Shown here one piece after another: positions 1-8,409 of a stretch of 64,000 nucleotides of DNA. The DNA is from Elusimicrobium sp. An273 (lineage in GTDB: Bacteria > Elusimicrobiota > Elusimicrobia > Elusimicrobiales > Elusimicrobiaceae): positions 248,001 to 312,000 of the forward strand of contig NZ_NFJD01000002.1 of the NCBI RefSeq assembly GCF_002159705.1, written 5' to 3'. Each line of letters starts with the position of its first letter. Position 1 is the stretch's first letter. The translations under genes were made by a program, and so were the position numbers. Under the pieces are notes generated by a model. The model had not been told where the DNA came from. It did not search any database and worked only from the letters and a program-made list of their open reading frames with translations.

Positions 1-144
1 CCTGACGCAGGGAGCGCGCTTTTTCCCTGGCGGCTCCAAACAGGGCAAATGTTTGCCCCTGTTTTGCCGTGGCCGGGCCGGCCCCCCGCGGCAAGGGGCG
101 GCAATCTTTTGGGCGCTGCGTTTGCCGGGTATCGTTTCCCGCAC

Positions 145-175
145 AAAAAAAAGGAGCGGGTAAAATACCCGCTCC
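145..175 (-). terminator. Rho-independent terminator of tig
   Basis: A perfect 10-bp inverted repeat (GGAGCGGGTA / TACCCGCTCC, 3-nt loop) at 153-175 is followed, reading the minus strand, by a run of eight T. It lies 120 nt past the tig stop codon. Bases 176-295 and 1-144 show no other gene I can support. Confidence 0.8.
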
Positions 176-295
176 CTGAGGTTAAAACCGTTTGTCCAGG
201 CCATATGCCGTGTTTTCATACGACTTGGAAAACGGCCCGTCCGGGGACGAAACACCCCGCCCGGCATGCGGACGGGGAAGTTCGTTCCGGCAAAT

Positions 296-1585
296 TTATT
301 TGTATTTCGCCTGTTCTTTGATGAAATCAAACACTTTGCGTTCGCTGAGCGTAGCCAAAATGTGCGCTTTGCGTTCGTTGAAGAAAGCTTTGATTTTCTT
401 TTCGTCTTCTTTATTTTGAGAATTGGCGGCGATGCTCTTGTCCAATTCGGCTTTCCAGTCGGCCTCGGTGGCTTCCAGGTTTTCCTTTTTGGCAATGGCG
501 TGCACGATGTATCCGATGCGCAAATCCTTCTCTACGCTGGGGCGGATGCGTTCTTCAAACGCTTTTTTCTGGTCGGCCGTCAGCTGTTCGGGTTTGAGCT
601 GGGTCATGCTGCGCACAAAGTTATTTAAAGAAGATTCCGTATATTCTTCCACCAGGCTCTGCGGCAAATCAAACTGGTTCATTTTAACCAAGTGGTTTTC
701 GATTTGGGCCACTTCGTCGCGGCGGGCGTTTTGCTTGGCTTCTTCGTCCAGGCTTTCTTTGACTTTGGCTTTCAGCGCGTCCAGCGTGTCAAAGCCCATG
801 TCCTTGGCGAAAGAATCGTCCAACGCGGGCACGATTTTGTTTTTAATATCGTCCACCGTTACGTGGTAGGAAATCGTATCGTTGCCTTCTTTGGTTTCAA
901 TGTCTTTTACGTCGCCTTTTTTGAGGCCTTTAATGCCTTCGGCCAAGCCGGGCATCGTCTGCGGGGCGGACATATCCACCAGTTCGCTGTCGGCGCTTAA
1001 TTTATAATCGTCCGTACCGTTGCGTTTGCCGCTGTAGTGAATAACGGCGTAGCATTTATCGTCAATCACCGCGCCTTCGGCCGCGCTTTCCAAGCGGGCG
1101 TTGGCGTCCAGCACGCGGTTTAAATTTTCGGCCACGTCCTGTTCGGTAGCGGTTTCCGGTTTTTTGGCAATTTCAATGCCTTTGTAATCTTTTACTTCAA
1201 ATTCCGGCGCCACATCCACCGCAATTTCAAACGGGAAGGCTTTTCCTTCCGCAAAGTTCATAAAATCGGCTTTGGTCAGCGTGGGGACGGCCACGGCGTC
1301 CAGCTTGGCGTCCGTGATGGCGGCGTTGATGGCGGCTTTGACCGTTAAGTCCAACGCGCGTTCCTTAATATGTCCGGCAAAATTTTGTTTGACCAAGTCC
1401 AACGGTACTTTGCCGGCGCGGAAACCTTGCATTTGCGCACGGGATTGGACTTGCACGGCGGCGTTTTGAAAGCTTTTGGTAACCAGTTCCGGGGAGGCTT
1501 CCACCGAAAGCGTTACGCGGCAGCCTTCTTTTTTCACTTGTTGGGTTTTTACTTCCCCGCTCTGGGCAGTTTTGAAGATGGACAT
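296..1585 (-). CDS. tig: Trigger factor (ribosome-associated chaperone, peptidyl-prolyl isomerase)
   Basis: Trigger factor binds the ribosome exit tunnel and shields nascent chains; its middle FKBP domain is a prolyl isomerase. The N-terminal ribosome-binding signature GFRAGKVP is seen near residue 54, followed by the FKBP-like middle part and a long helical, Lys/Glu-rich C-terminal chaperone domain. The length of 429 residues is normal for the family. I chose the ATG at 1585 because AGGAG lies 10 nt upstream; an in-frame ATG at 1615 has no such site and adds ten atypical residues. It stands alone before a terminator and is transcribed in the same direction as the two tRNA genes just upstream. 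Confidence 0.95.
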   Translation of the reverse strand: MSIFKTAQSGEVKTQQVKKEGCRVTLSVEASPELVTKSFQNAAVQVQSRAQMQGFRAGKVPLDLVKQNFAGHIKERALDLTVKAAINAAITDAKLDAVAVPTLTKADFMNFAEGKAFPFEIAVDVAPEFEVKDYKGIEIAKKPETATEQDVAENLNRVLDANARLESAAEGAVIDDKCYAVIHYSGKRNGTDDYKLSADSELVDMSAPQTMPGLAEGIKGLKKGDVKDIETKEGNDTISYHVTVDDIKNKIVPALDDSFAKDMGFDTLDALKAKVKESLDEEAKQNARRDEVAQIENHLVKMNQFDLPQSLVEEYTESSLNNFVRSMTQLKPEQLTADQKKAFEERIRPSVEKDLRIGYIVHAIAKKENLEATEADWKAELDKSIAANSQNKEDEKKIKAFFNERKAHILATLSERKVFDFIKEQAKYK

Positions 1586-1625
1586 ACTTAACTCACTCCT
1601 ATTCGTATCGGACATGCCGAAAATC

Positions 1626-1707
1626 TGGACGGAGAGGGACTTGAACCCTCACGGATTGCTCCATACGCTCCTAAGGCGTACGCGTCTACCGGTTCCGCCA
1701 TCCGTCC
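1626..1707 (-). tRNA. tRNA-Leu (UAG)
   Basis: The minus strand folds into a full cloverleaf: acceptor GGACGGA/TCCGTCC with discriminator A, anticodon stem TACGC/GCGTA around loop CTTAGGA (anticodon TAG), a class II variable arm (GGA-GCAA-TCC) and T arm GAGGG-TTCAAGT-CCCTC. The long variable arm and anticodon identify leucine. CCA is not encoded. Confidence 0.95.
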
Positions 1708-1733
1708 TAGTTTATGTAAGAAAAACGAAAATT

Positions 1734-1806
1734 TGGGCCATGTGAGGCTCGAACTCACGACCTTACGCTTAAGAGGCGTCTGCTCTACCAACTGAGCTAA
1801 TGGCCC
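1734..1806 (-). tRNA. tRNA-Lys (CUU)
   Basis: Minus-strand cloverleaf with acceptor GGGCCAT/ATGGCCC, discriminator A, D arm AGCTCAGTTGGTAGAGC, anticodon loop CTCTTAA (anticodon CTT) and T arm containing GTTCGAGC. The top pair of the anticodon stem is a G-A mismatch, which is tolerated in some lysine tRNAs. CCA is not encoded. It lies 26 nt upstream of tRNA-Leu, probably in one transcript. Confidence 0.95.
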
Positions 1807-1824
1807 GAAAGGGTTTCTGGTTAG

Positions 1825-1853
1825 ATTATAGCAAAATTAGAGAAACGGGTAAA
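1825..1853 (-). promoter_or_regulatory. Sigma70-type promoter of the tRNA pair
   Basis: On the minus strand: TTTACC, a 17-nt spacer ending in TTTTGC, then TATAAT, ending about 18 nt before tRNA-Lys. The TGC before the -10 box gives an extended -10 element, also found at other strong promoters of this window. Confidence 0.75.
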
Positions 1854-1953
1854 CGGCCTATGCGCCGTTTGAAGGAAAATCCGTTCCGAAGATATTTTAT
1901 TGTAGCAAATTTATTCCTCGCAGCGCAAACCCCTTTTTGGCGGAAAGAAACAA

Positions 1954-1983
1954 TTGACATCCTCCCCCCGCAAGCAATAAAAT
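1954..1983 (+). promoter_or_regulatory. Sigma70-type promoter of the 2040-5030 operon
   Basis: TTGACA at 1954-1959, an 18-nt spacer and TAAAAT at 1978-1983. The predicted start near 1990 gives a leader of about 50 nt before the first gene. Confidence 0.7.
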
Positions 1984-2039
1984 ACAAGTAAGGCCTTGCG
2001 GCCGGCGTCATATCTTCTTATTTAGCGATGGAACATAAA

Positions 2040-3182
2040 ATGAACATACTTCCCAAAACCCTCAAACACACGTTTCTTCTGGCAGGAGCCGTTGCTTTTT
2101 TTGCGCTTCCGTCTTACGGGCAACTCCCTGAAAAAATTCTCCCGGCGGCCAAAACAGCCCTTCAGCCCGCTTTTAAAGTACCGCTTGCGCAAAAAATTGC
2201 CGTTCCCGGCGGTCTGCGTCAAAATTTCGGCCCGGCGGTTTCCGTCTACACAGCGCGCCCGATTCCTACCCCGGAACCTCCTATCATTCCCAAAGTGTTT
2301 ATTGCCCGCTTTTACCCGCTGACGGACAGCCAAACCACACTGGTGCAGGGCTTGCTGCGCAAAAAACTGGCCAAACCGGCCCCCACTTTTTATGAAATGT
2401 TCAAACAAGCCGTCTATCTGCACCAAAAAAATCCGTCCGCTTTTAAAAAAGTCAGCCAAAGATATTATTATGAAATGACGCTGTTTTTAAAACATGCCGC
2501 GCACGTGACGCAGCAAGCCGGCTATCCGGCGGTGGCGGCGTATCTGAAGGAACATAAAGGGGATTTTCCCACCCTGCATTCCGGCGGAACGCTCTCCGCA
2601 AACGACAGATCCGCCCGTATGCTGACGTTTTATGCGTCCGAAGAAATGAATACACTGATGAACCAAATTTTATCCCGCCCGGCCGAAAAACAAATCATTA
2701 CCGACGACGAATGGGTGGCCATCAACGTGCTTAGCACCTTCTTCCCGGCCCAAACACGCCCGGCGTTCTATAATTTCTTGCTGGACAAGCAATATAAGGA
2801 ACTGCAAATTCTTTCCTTGGATCCTTATATGCACAATTCCGATACCCGCCGCCTGGTGCAAGGCACCATTGATCCGCAGTCCGTGCACGCGCCTTCTTTG
2901 GCCAAGCGCATTTCCTCGCGGGAAAGATACCTGCAATACTTAACCCAGCGCAAAGCCGCTCTGCCGGGGACGATTTCGCACAAACGGCAGCAATATGCCA
3001 AAAACCAAGTGATCTACGATATTTTATCCGCCGAAGGGGAAACCGCCCCCAGCGCCATTCAGGCCAAAAACGCGTTAGACAAGAGCTACCGCGAATATAC
3101 CCAAGCCTCCCTCCAATTAAAGGAGATTTCGGCAAAAATCGAACAGGTTACGGATGAATTAAACTTTTTACGCACGAAATAA
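2040..3182 (+). CDS. Secreted coiled-coil protein of unknown function
   Basis: I do not recognise this family. A signal peptide (MNILPKTLKHTFLLAGAVAF..., cleavage near SYG-Q) is followed by a Pro-rich segment with the motif KILPAAKTAL and then a helical body. The last 60 residues (SYREYTQASLQLKEISAKI...) are heptad-like and probably coiled coil. No cysteine pair, lipobox or enzyme motif is seen. The mature N-terminus resembles the QKxLLPAxRA motif of the eight secreted paralogues at 33-44 kb, but the catalytic GExH motif of that family is absent. The start at 2040 gives the cleanest signal peptide; an in-frame ATG at 2028 is also possible and neither has a strong ribosome site. The gene is 12 nt upstream of the DUF885 gene, in one operon. 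Confidence 0.75.
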   Translation: MNILPKTLKHTFLLAGAVAFFALPSYGQLPEKILPAAKTALQPAFKVPLAQKIAVPGGLRQNFGPAVSVYTARPIPTPEPPIIPKVFIARFYPLTDSQTTLVQGLLRKKLAKPAPTFYEMFKQAVYLHQKNPSAFKKVSQRYYYEMTLFLKHAAHVTQQAGYPAVAAYLKEHKGDFPTLHSGGTLSANDRSARMLTFYASEEMNTLMNQILSRPAEKQIITDDEWVAINVLSTFFPAQTRPAFYNFLLDKQYKELQILSLDPYMHNSDTRRLVQGTIDPQSVHAPSLAKRISSRERYLQYLTQRKAALPGTISHKRQQYAKNQVIYDILSAEGETAPSAIQAKNALDKSYREYTQASLQLKEISAKIEQVTDELNFLRTK

Positions 3183-3194
3183 ACGGAGACCTTT

Positions 3195-5030
3195 ATGAAA
3201 AGAACCCTATTGCCGGCTTTGGCAGGCTGTTTGGCCTGCTTGGCCTTTGCAGTGCCCGCGGCGGCGCAGCCCGCTTTTGATTTTGAAGACATAGATACCC
3301 TTTTGGAAGACAATGCGCTAAACGATGCCGCCAACCGCTATGCTTCCGTACTCTTGTCTTTCTTTCCGGAACGTGCCACCCGGCTGGGGTTTTCTTCGGC
3401 CAATTCCAAATTGACCGACCGCTCCGCCTCCAACAACGCGTTGGCGTTAAATGCGCTGCGTTCCGTAAAAGAAATGACGGATCAAATTACGCCTTCCCAG
3501 CTTTCAAAAGCCAACCAAACCGATTTGCTCCTCTTGCAAAACGCACTGGCTGCGGATATTTGGCAATTGGAACAAAACCGCCCCGAAACGGATCCCTTAT
3601 ATTATACGGAAGCGTTTGACGCCATTTACGATTTGATGCTTAAAAAAACGACGTCTTCCGCCCAGCAACGGGCCGATTTGCTGGCCCGCGTGAATGCCTT
3701 GCCCCAAGTAGCCCTTCAAGCTCAATCCAACCTGATTCAGCCGCCTGCTTTTCTTTCGCAGCTGGCCATGGAAAGAGCCTACTACGCGTATTTGTCGTTT
3801 GATGAAGTAACCGACTTTCTGCTCCAAGGCGTGGAAGACGAAGTCTCCATCTCCCAAATCAAGCGCGACGGGCAAACCGCCAAACGCGCCATTAAACAAA
3901 TGTTTGACTGGTTTAAAAGCTTATCCCAAGAACAGAACACGCAAGATTTCCGTTTGGGCACAGAGGCCTATGCCCAAATTCTAAAAGACCGGTACCAAAT
4001 CACGGAAAAACCGGCCAAATTGGAAAAGAAACTGCAAAAGGAATTCTTGTCCGCGCAGAAAAATTTAGCGCTGGCCTTGGAGCCGTTTACCATGGAAACG
4101 GCCGAAGAGGAAGTAACCGTTGTAGACGATTTAAACGCCAAACCTACCGTGCAGCAAACCCCGGCCAAAACAAAGAAAAAAGGCAAATTTGTCCCTCCAT
4201 CCGCGCAGGATTTTTATAAGGCCGCCCAGCGGGTGGCCGCCGCGCCCGCCGGCGGGGATTTAATTCGCGCGCTCTCCCAAGATGCCGCCTCCTTGGCCCA
4301 ATTTTTTGAACAAGACGGCACCCTGCCCGCCAGCGCCATTCGCTTTTCCGTCAAACAAATGCCGGCGTTTTACGCCTACACGCAGGCCTATTTGTTTGTA
4401 CCGCCTTTTGGCAACCAGCTTTCCCCCTCTTCGGATTTGTTCCTGCGGCTGCCTTCCGGCAACAAATTGGCCCGCCAGGAACAACTGAAAAAGGATTTCA
4501 ACGCGCCGGTTCGCAAATTGCTTTTAAGCGGAGAATTGGTGCCCGGCCGATACTATCAAACCGTGGCCGGGAAAAATTTATCCGCTATCCGCCGCTTGTA
4601 TCCGTCCCGCAGTTTGGCCAACGGCTGGAGCGCCTACGCCCAGCGCTTGGCGCGGGAACGCGGATATCTGGTAACGGATGAAGACTTGCTGTTTTTGGCG
4701 TGGAATGAATACCGCCGCGCCGCCGCGGCGTTGGTGGACGTACGGCTGCAAACCAAAGAATACTCATACGCGGACGCGCTGAACTTTCTGGTAACGGAAA
4801 ACGGCTTTGAACAGGAAGAAGCGGAAACCCTGCTAAAAGACATTTCGGCGCACCCGGCCGAAAGCCTCAGCTATATCTACGGATTGCAATCCCTTGAAAA
4901 CGCCCGCCAAAAATACGCCAAGAAAGAAGGAAAAGAATTTAATTTGTCTGCCTTTCATTCCCTGGTACTGCAAGCGGGCAATGTACCGCCCGACCAGTTA
5001 GAAAAAGAAATCAAACGCTTGAAAAAATAG
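3195..5030 (+). CDS. Secreted DUF885-family protein lacking the metal-binding motif
   Basis: 611 residues with a signal peptide (MKRTLLPALAGCLACLAFAV..AAAQ). The body follows the DUF885 family from end to end: an N-terminal SFFPERATRLGF block, a central helical region, and a C-terminal block (NGWSAYAQRLARERGY near residue 475, then AESLSYIYGLQSLENAR) that matches the EGWALYAE..L and GQALAYKIGQL blocks of the family. The family's putative zinc motif HExxPGHHxQ, expected before NGWSAY, reads GELVPGRYYQ here, so all three His are gone. I infer a non-catalytic relative with a structural or binding role outside the cytoplasm. A GGAG site 6 nt before the ATG supports the start. It is the second gene of its operon. 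Confidence 0.8.
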   Translation: MKRTLLPALAGCLACLAFAVPAAAQPAFDFEDIDTLLEDNALNDAANRYASVLLSFFPERATRLGFSSANSKLTDRSASNNALALNALRSVKEMTDQITPSQLSKANQTDLLLLQNALAADIWQLEQNRPETDPLYYTEAFDAIYDLMLKKTTSSAQQRADLLARVNALPQVALQAQSNLIQPPAFLSQLAMERAYYAYLSFDEVTDFLLQGVEDEVSISQIKRDGQTAKRAIKQMFDWFKSLSQEQNTQDFRLGTEAYAQILKDRYQITEKPAKLEKKLQKEFLSAQKNLALALEPFTMETAEEEVTVVDDLNAKPTVQQTPAKTKKKGKFVPPSAQDFYKAAQRVAAAPAGGDLIRALSQDAASLAQFFEQDGTLPASAIRFSVKQMPAFYAYTQAYLFVPPFGNQLSPSSDLFLRLPSGNKLARQEQLKKDFNAPVRKLLLSGELVPGRYYQTVAGKNLSAIRRLYPSRSLANGWSAYAQRLARERGYLVTDEDLLFLAWNEYRRAAAALVDVRLQTKEYSYADALNFLVTENGFEQEEAETLLKDISAHPAESLSYIYGLQSLENARQKYAKKEGKEFNLSAFHSLVLQAGNVPPDQLEKEIKRLKK

Positions 5031-5065
5031 AAAGTTAAACCTGTCTTTTCCTTTCTTATACAAAG

Positions 5066-5097
5066 AGCTCCCCCTTTATTTTACGGGGGAGCTTTTA
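5066..5097 (+). terminator. Terminator of the 2040-5030 operon
   Basis: AGCTCCCCC / GGGGGAGCT stem of 9 bp with a 10-nt loop, followed by a short T run. Confidence 0.8.
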
Positions 5098-5201
5098 GTT
5101 ACTTTCTTTTTAACAATACCCTGCTTATTTTAACGAAATATGTTGGTGAAAGAACCCTATCGAGCATGGGAAAAATGTAAAAGATAACATTTGTTACTCA
5201 C

Positions 5202-5231
5202 AAAAACCCCTCCAGTAAAACTGGAGGGGTT
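5202..5231 (-). terminator. Terminator of the Cys-rich secreted protein gene
   Basis: A 12-bp perfect stem (AACCCCTCCAGT / ACTGGAGGGGTT, loop AAA) ends directly before the stop codon at 5238 and has an A run on the plus strand, so a T run on the minus transcript. Bases 5098-5201 between this and the converging operon hold nothing I can identify. Confidence 0.85.
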
Positions 5232-5237
5232 GTAAAT

Positions 5238-6305
5238 TTACCAACCGTTTTTACACCGCGTAACTATACTTGTATCTATTTGACATTTCCACATTCCTAC
5301 CCCGCCATTATACGTTGCACTCACAAGGCCTCCTCCTGTCTTCCACTCACAAGCAATCCATGCATCTCCATCAAACACAATACATGTCTGTCCCGCATCG
5401 CTTTCCTCAACGCAAGCAATAGGTAATTGTTCGACACAGTTAGAAAAACCAGTTCCCGTTCCATATATAGCGAAAGTAAAGCCTTTCGTTAAAGCATAGG
5501 CCGTGGACTTCCAGCAAGAATATTCACCATAAAGTGCATCCCAGTCACCCGCCTCACCACTACATCTCCTGTGCGACCCATTTTCAGCCTTCCTAGAACA
5601 AGATCGTGCTATCCAATCACTTCCCAGAGCAGTTTCCACAGTTCCACCCAGCGGACCCCATGAGACACCATAGCAATCTTTATAACACACCGAGTCGCTA
5701 ACCGGCATTTGAGGACAACATTCACTCTTATGGTCTTTTCTATAGTCTGCATTTGAGCAATCAACTTGCTGGGGCGTACCGCACACCAAAAAGGTTTCTT
5801 CTTTATCTTTTATTTTTAATTTTTGCCACGATACCTGCGGCGCTCCGTCCGCTCCCGTAGCCGCACAGCTCGGGAAGTTATTGACGATTCTATTCGGAAA
5901 TAATTTAAGCGCATCCACCGTGAGTTGGCTTGTTTCCAGACTATAGCCATCATTTAGGTTTTTAATACGCAGCGAATCGTTAAAATCAATGTTGGCTTCC
6001 CCGGCATTTGCGCCTAACGACACGTTATTGCTTCGCACCGCAAGGGCTCTAGTTAAATCCAAGCTTCCGGTTTCTAAATACGCATCCTGCACGTGCAAAG
6101 GGCGCAGCCCCGCGTTGCCGCTTTCCGTACAGCCTAAGCTCATATTGCATACATTGGTCAGGCCGATGTCTAAAATCTTATCCACCTGCACCCGGCTGTA
6201 AGCAACATATGGCACCGGGAAATACGTTACCATTTCAATCTTGTTCGCCGCATAGCCGGCGGTTGATAAGAAAAATACACTCAATAAAGATATTAATTTT
6301 TTCAT
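5238..6305 (-). CDS. Secreted Cys-rich protein with TYFPVPY N-terminal motif
   Basis: 355 residues with a typical signal peptide (MKKLISLLSVFFLSTAGYAA). The mature protein opens with KIEMVTYFPVPYVAYSRVQV, a block that precedes many repeat-type exported proteins of Elusimicrobia and some deltaproteobacteria. Residues 30-130 look like stacked beta repeats (SLDLTRALAVRSNNVSLGAN and similar). The C-terminal half carries more than twenty cysteines, so disulfide-stabilised modules outside the cytoplasm are likely. No enzymatic motif is seen. AAAGGA 7 nt before the ATG supports the start. It is a single gene flanked by its own terminator. I infer a surface or adhesin-like role, without direct proof. 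Confidence 0.7.
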   Translation of the reverse strand: MKKLISLLSVFFLSTAGYAANKIEMVTYFPVPYVAYSRVQVDKILDIGLTNVCNMSLGCTESGNAGLRPLHVQDAYLETGSLDLTRALAVRSNNVSLGANAGEANIDFNDSLRIKNLNDGYSLETSQLTVDALKLFPNRIVNNFPSCAATGADGAPQVSWQKLKIKDKEETFLVCGTPQQVDCSNADYRKDHKSECCPQMPVSDSVCYKDCYGVSWGPLGGTVETALGSDWIARSCSRKAENGSHRRCSGEAGDWDALYGEYSCWKSTAYALTKGFTFAIYGTGTGFSNCVEQLPIACVEESDAGQTCIVFDGDAWIACEWKTGGGLVSATYNGGVGMWKCQIDTSIVTRCKNGW

Positions 6306-6384
6306 AATCTATCCTTTCATCCCACCCTATTTTATAAGGATAAGAATTCTTAGAGTAAAATTCAAGAGTTTTTTCTATTTTATT

Positions 6385-7479
6385 TCAGGTATAGCTCTCC
6401 AGATAGGTGTGCAGGCCTTCGGCCCGCGCCTGCGACACGCCGGCTTCGTACAATTCTTCCGCTTCCTGCGTTTGCCCCAGCGCATAAAGCACTTGGGCCA
6501 AGGAAAGCTTGGTAAGAATCTGGCCGCGGGTTTCGTCGGAATTGTCAAACAGTTCGCGCGCCTGCTGCAAGTCCTGCAGGGCGGCTTCCATTTTGTTTTT
6601 GCGTTTTAAGATATCGGCCCGGCCCCATTTTACAAACCCCAAGTCCACCGTGTCGTGAATGGAAGAATAGAGCTTATCCGCCACATTGTAGTGGCGCAGG
6701 GCTTCGTCGTATTTTCCCTGCTGGCGCAGGCCGTTGGCCATGCCGCAGTTGGTGTAGGCTTTGCCGAAAAGGTCTTCGCTCTTGCGGAAGATTTTTTCCG
6801 CCAGCTTATAATTTTTCACGCAATCGTCAATTTTTCCGCAAATGCGGCTGATGCCCGCCAGGCCGCAGTAGCCGTAGGCCAGGCTGATGCCGTCGCCCGC
6901 TTTTTTGGCTAAGGAAATAGCCTGTTTAAACTGGGCGATTCCTTCCTGAAAATGCCCCTGCAGACGGAAAATGCCGCCTTTGGCCCAGTGAATAAAACTC
7001 ATCCCCGCATAATCTTGCAGCTGCGTATAGGCGGCCAGCACGGCATCCAACAAATCCAACGCTTCTTCCAGCCGCCCCCAGGCGCGAAGAGCCATTCCCA
7101 TTTCCTGCATGGCGCGCACGACGAATTCGTCGTATTCCAATTCCTGTGCCATTTGAAAAGCTTCCTGCGCCAGTTCATACGCCGCGGCCGAATGCCCCAG
7201 CGTGCGGTAGCAGGCCGCCATGGCCAGCAGTACGTCCATACGGGTTTCGGCTTCGTCGGCCAACTGCAGCGCCTTGGCATAGCTGGCCAGCGCCGGTTCA
7301 AAAGCGCCCAACTGGCGCTGGGCCTCACCGGTCAAAAACCAGGCGGCCGCATCCTTGGTGCGGACGGCAAGCAATTTTTCCAACGCTTCGGAAGGCCGGT
7401 TGTTCTCCAGCAATTCTTCCAATTCGGTTACATTCAACTGGGCTTTTCGTTTGGCAGGTTGTTTTTTGGTTACGGGCAT
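6385..7479 (-). CDS. Cytoplasmic TPR-repeat protein
   Basis: 364 residues without signal peptide or membrane segment. A Lys-rich start (MPVTKKQPAKRKAQLN) is followed by about eight tetratricopeptide-type helix pairs from residue 30 to the C-terminus (for example AAWFLTGEAQRQLGAFEPAL, YCGLAGISRICGKIDDCVK, TNCGMANGLRQQGKYDEAL). Such solenoids bind partner proteins; no effector domain is attached. GGGAG lies 8 nt before the ATG. The gene is followed 46 nt upstream on the map by the response-regulator cluster in the same direction, which suggests but does not prove a signalling link. Confidence 0.8.
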   Translation of the reverse strand: MPVTKKQPAKRKAQLNVTELEELLENNRPSEALEKLLAVRTKDAAAWFLTGEAQRQLGAFEPALASYAKALQLADEAETRMDVLLAMAACYRTLGHSAAAYELAQEAFQMAQELEYDEFVVRAMQEMGMALRAWGRLEEALDLLDAVLAAYTQLQDYAGMSFIHWAKGGIFRLQGHFQEGIAQFKQAISLAKKAGDGISLAYGYCGLAGISRICGKIDDCVKNYKLAEKIFRKSEDLFGKAYTNCGMANGLRQQGKYDEALRHYNVADKLYSSIHDTVDLGFVKWGRADILKRKNKMEAALQDLQQARELFDNSDETRGQILTKLSLAQVLYALGQTQEAEELYEAGVSQARAEGLHTYLESYT

Positions 7480-7500
7480 GGTAGTTCTCCCTGTTCAATA

Positions 7501-7515
7501 AACCCCGCGCGGGGC
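7501..7515 (-). terminator. Weak GC-rich hairpin between response regulator and TPR gene
   Basis: CCCCGCGCGGGG self-complementary stem followed on the minus strand by TTTATT. It could partly terminate the upstream response-regulator transcript. Confidence 0.4.
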
Positions 7516-7525
7516 GGGGCTTTGA

Positions 7526-7891
7526 TTAAATTTTAAGAATTTTTTTAATTTCAGCCAAAGTGGAGGCTAAATCATACGGTTTCGGAATAAAATAATCCGC
7601 ACCGGCGTCGGTAGCGCGGTCGCGCGACTGCGGGTCGGACAGGGTGGACATAATGACCACCGGAATCCGCCACGTGCCGTCGTCCGTCTTCAGCAGTTTG
7701 CACACGTCAAAACCGCTTAATTTGGGCAGCATTAAATCCAGCAGCACCAAATCCGGCTTGAGCTGTTTGGCCAGCTGCACGCCGGACACACCGTTTTCGG
7801 CCCAGTGGGCCTCTATTCCTTCCACCTTCAGCGCCCCAATCAGTGCGTGGGCCAATACTTTGGAATCTTCTATCAACACGACTTTTTTCAT
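7526..7891 (-). CDS. Single-domain CheY-like response regulator
   Basis: 121 residues, a receiver domain only. The acidic pocket E8-D9, phospho-acceptor D52 (in LVLLDLMLPKLSGFD), the Ser/Thr switch at S82-T83 and K104 (IPKPYD) are all in place, so it should be phosphorylated by a histidine kinase. There is no output domain and no kinase in the window, so it must act on a partner protein. The ATG is 2 nt after the stop codon of the gamma-carbonic-anhydrase gene, so the two are co-transcribed with the UPF0104 gene. Confidence 0.9.
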   Translation of the reverse strand: MKKVVLIEDSKVLAHALIGALKVEGIEAHWAENGVSGVQLAKQLKPDLVLLDLMLPKLSGFDVCKLLKTDDGTWRIPVVIMSTLSDPQSRDRATDAGADYFIPKPYDLASTLAEIKKILKI

Positions 7892-7893
7892 TT

Positions 7894-8409
7894 TTACATC
7901 TCTTCGCAGTGGTCTTTGTAGAGCAAAATTGCTTCCGCATATTCGCGGGCGTTGCGCATCACGGCGTTTACTTCATCTTCTTCCAGTTTGCGCACAATTT
8001 TAGCCGGCACGCCCATCACAAGCGACCCCGCCGGAATGTTCTTTCCGGCCGGCACCACGGCTCCCGCCCCGATAATGCAGTTGGGGCCGATTTCGCTTTC
8101 CATCACCACGGCGTTCATACCGATCAGGCAGTTGTCGCCGATTTTGCTTCCGTGCACCACCGCGCCGTGCCCGACGCTTACCCCGCGCCCCAAAATGCAC
8201 GGAGCGCCATAGTTGACGTGCAGGCAGGCGTTTTCCTGAATGTTGGAATTATCCCCCACCGTAATGGGGGCGATGTCGCCGCGCAAAACGGCGCACGGCC
8301 AGACGGACACGTTTTCCCCCAGGGTTACATCGCCGATCAAAACCGATGTTTTATGCAAATAACAGCTGGCGCGCACGCTGGGCACTTGCTCGTTAATACG
8401 TTCTCTCAT
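7894..8409 (-). CDS. Gamma-carbonic-anhydrase-like left-handed beta-helix protein
   Basis: 171 residues made of hexapeptide repeats (VLIGDVTLGENVSVWPCAVL..., IGDNCLIGMNAVV) with the family signatures WPCAVLRGD, the metal-site His in ENACLHVNY and SVGHGAVVHG, and a C-terminal helix. These YrdA/PaaY-type trimers bind a metal between subunits; some are carbonic anhydrases and others have unknown substrates. I chose the ATG at 8409 because AAGGAG lies 7 nt upstream and the homologous region begins there; the longer frame runs into the neighbouring gene. It overlaps the end of the UPF0104 gene by 17 nt. Confidence 0.88.
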   Translation of the reverse strand: MRERINEQVPSVRASCYLHKTSVLIGDVTLGENVSVWPCAVLRGDIAPITVGDNSNIQENACLHVNYGAPCILGRGVSVGHGAVVHGSKIGDNCLIGMNAVVMESEIGPNCIIGAGAVVPAGKNIPAGSLVMGVPAKIVRKLEEDEVNAVMRNAREYAEAILLYKDHCEEM

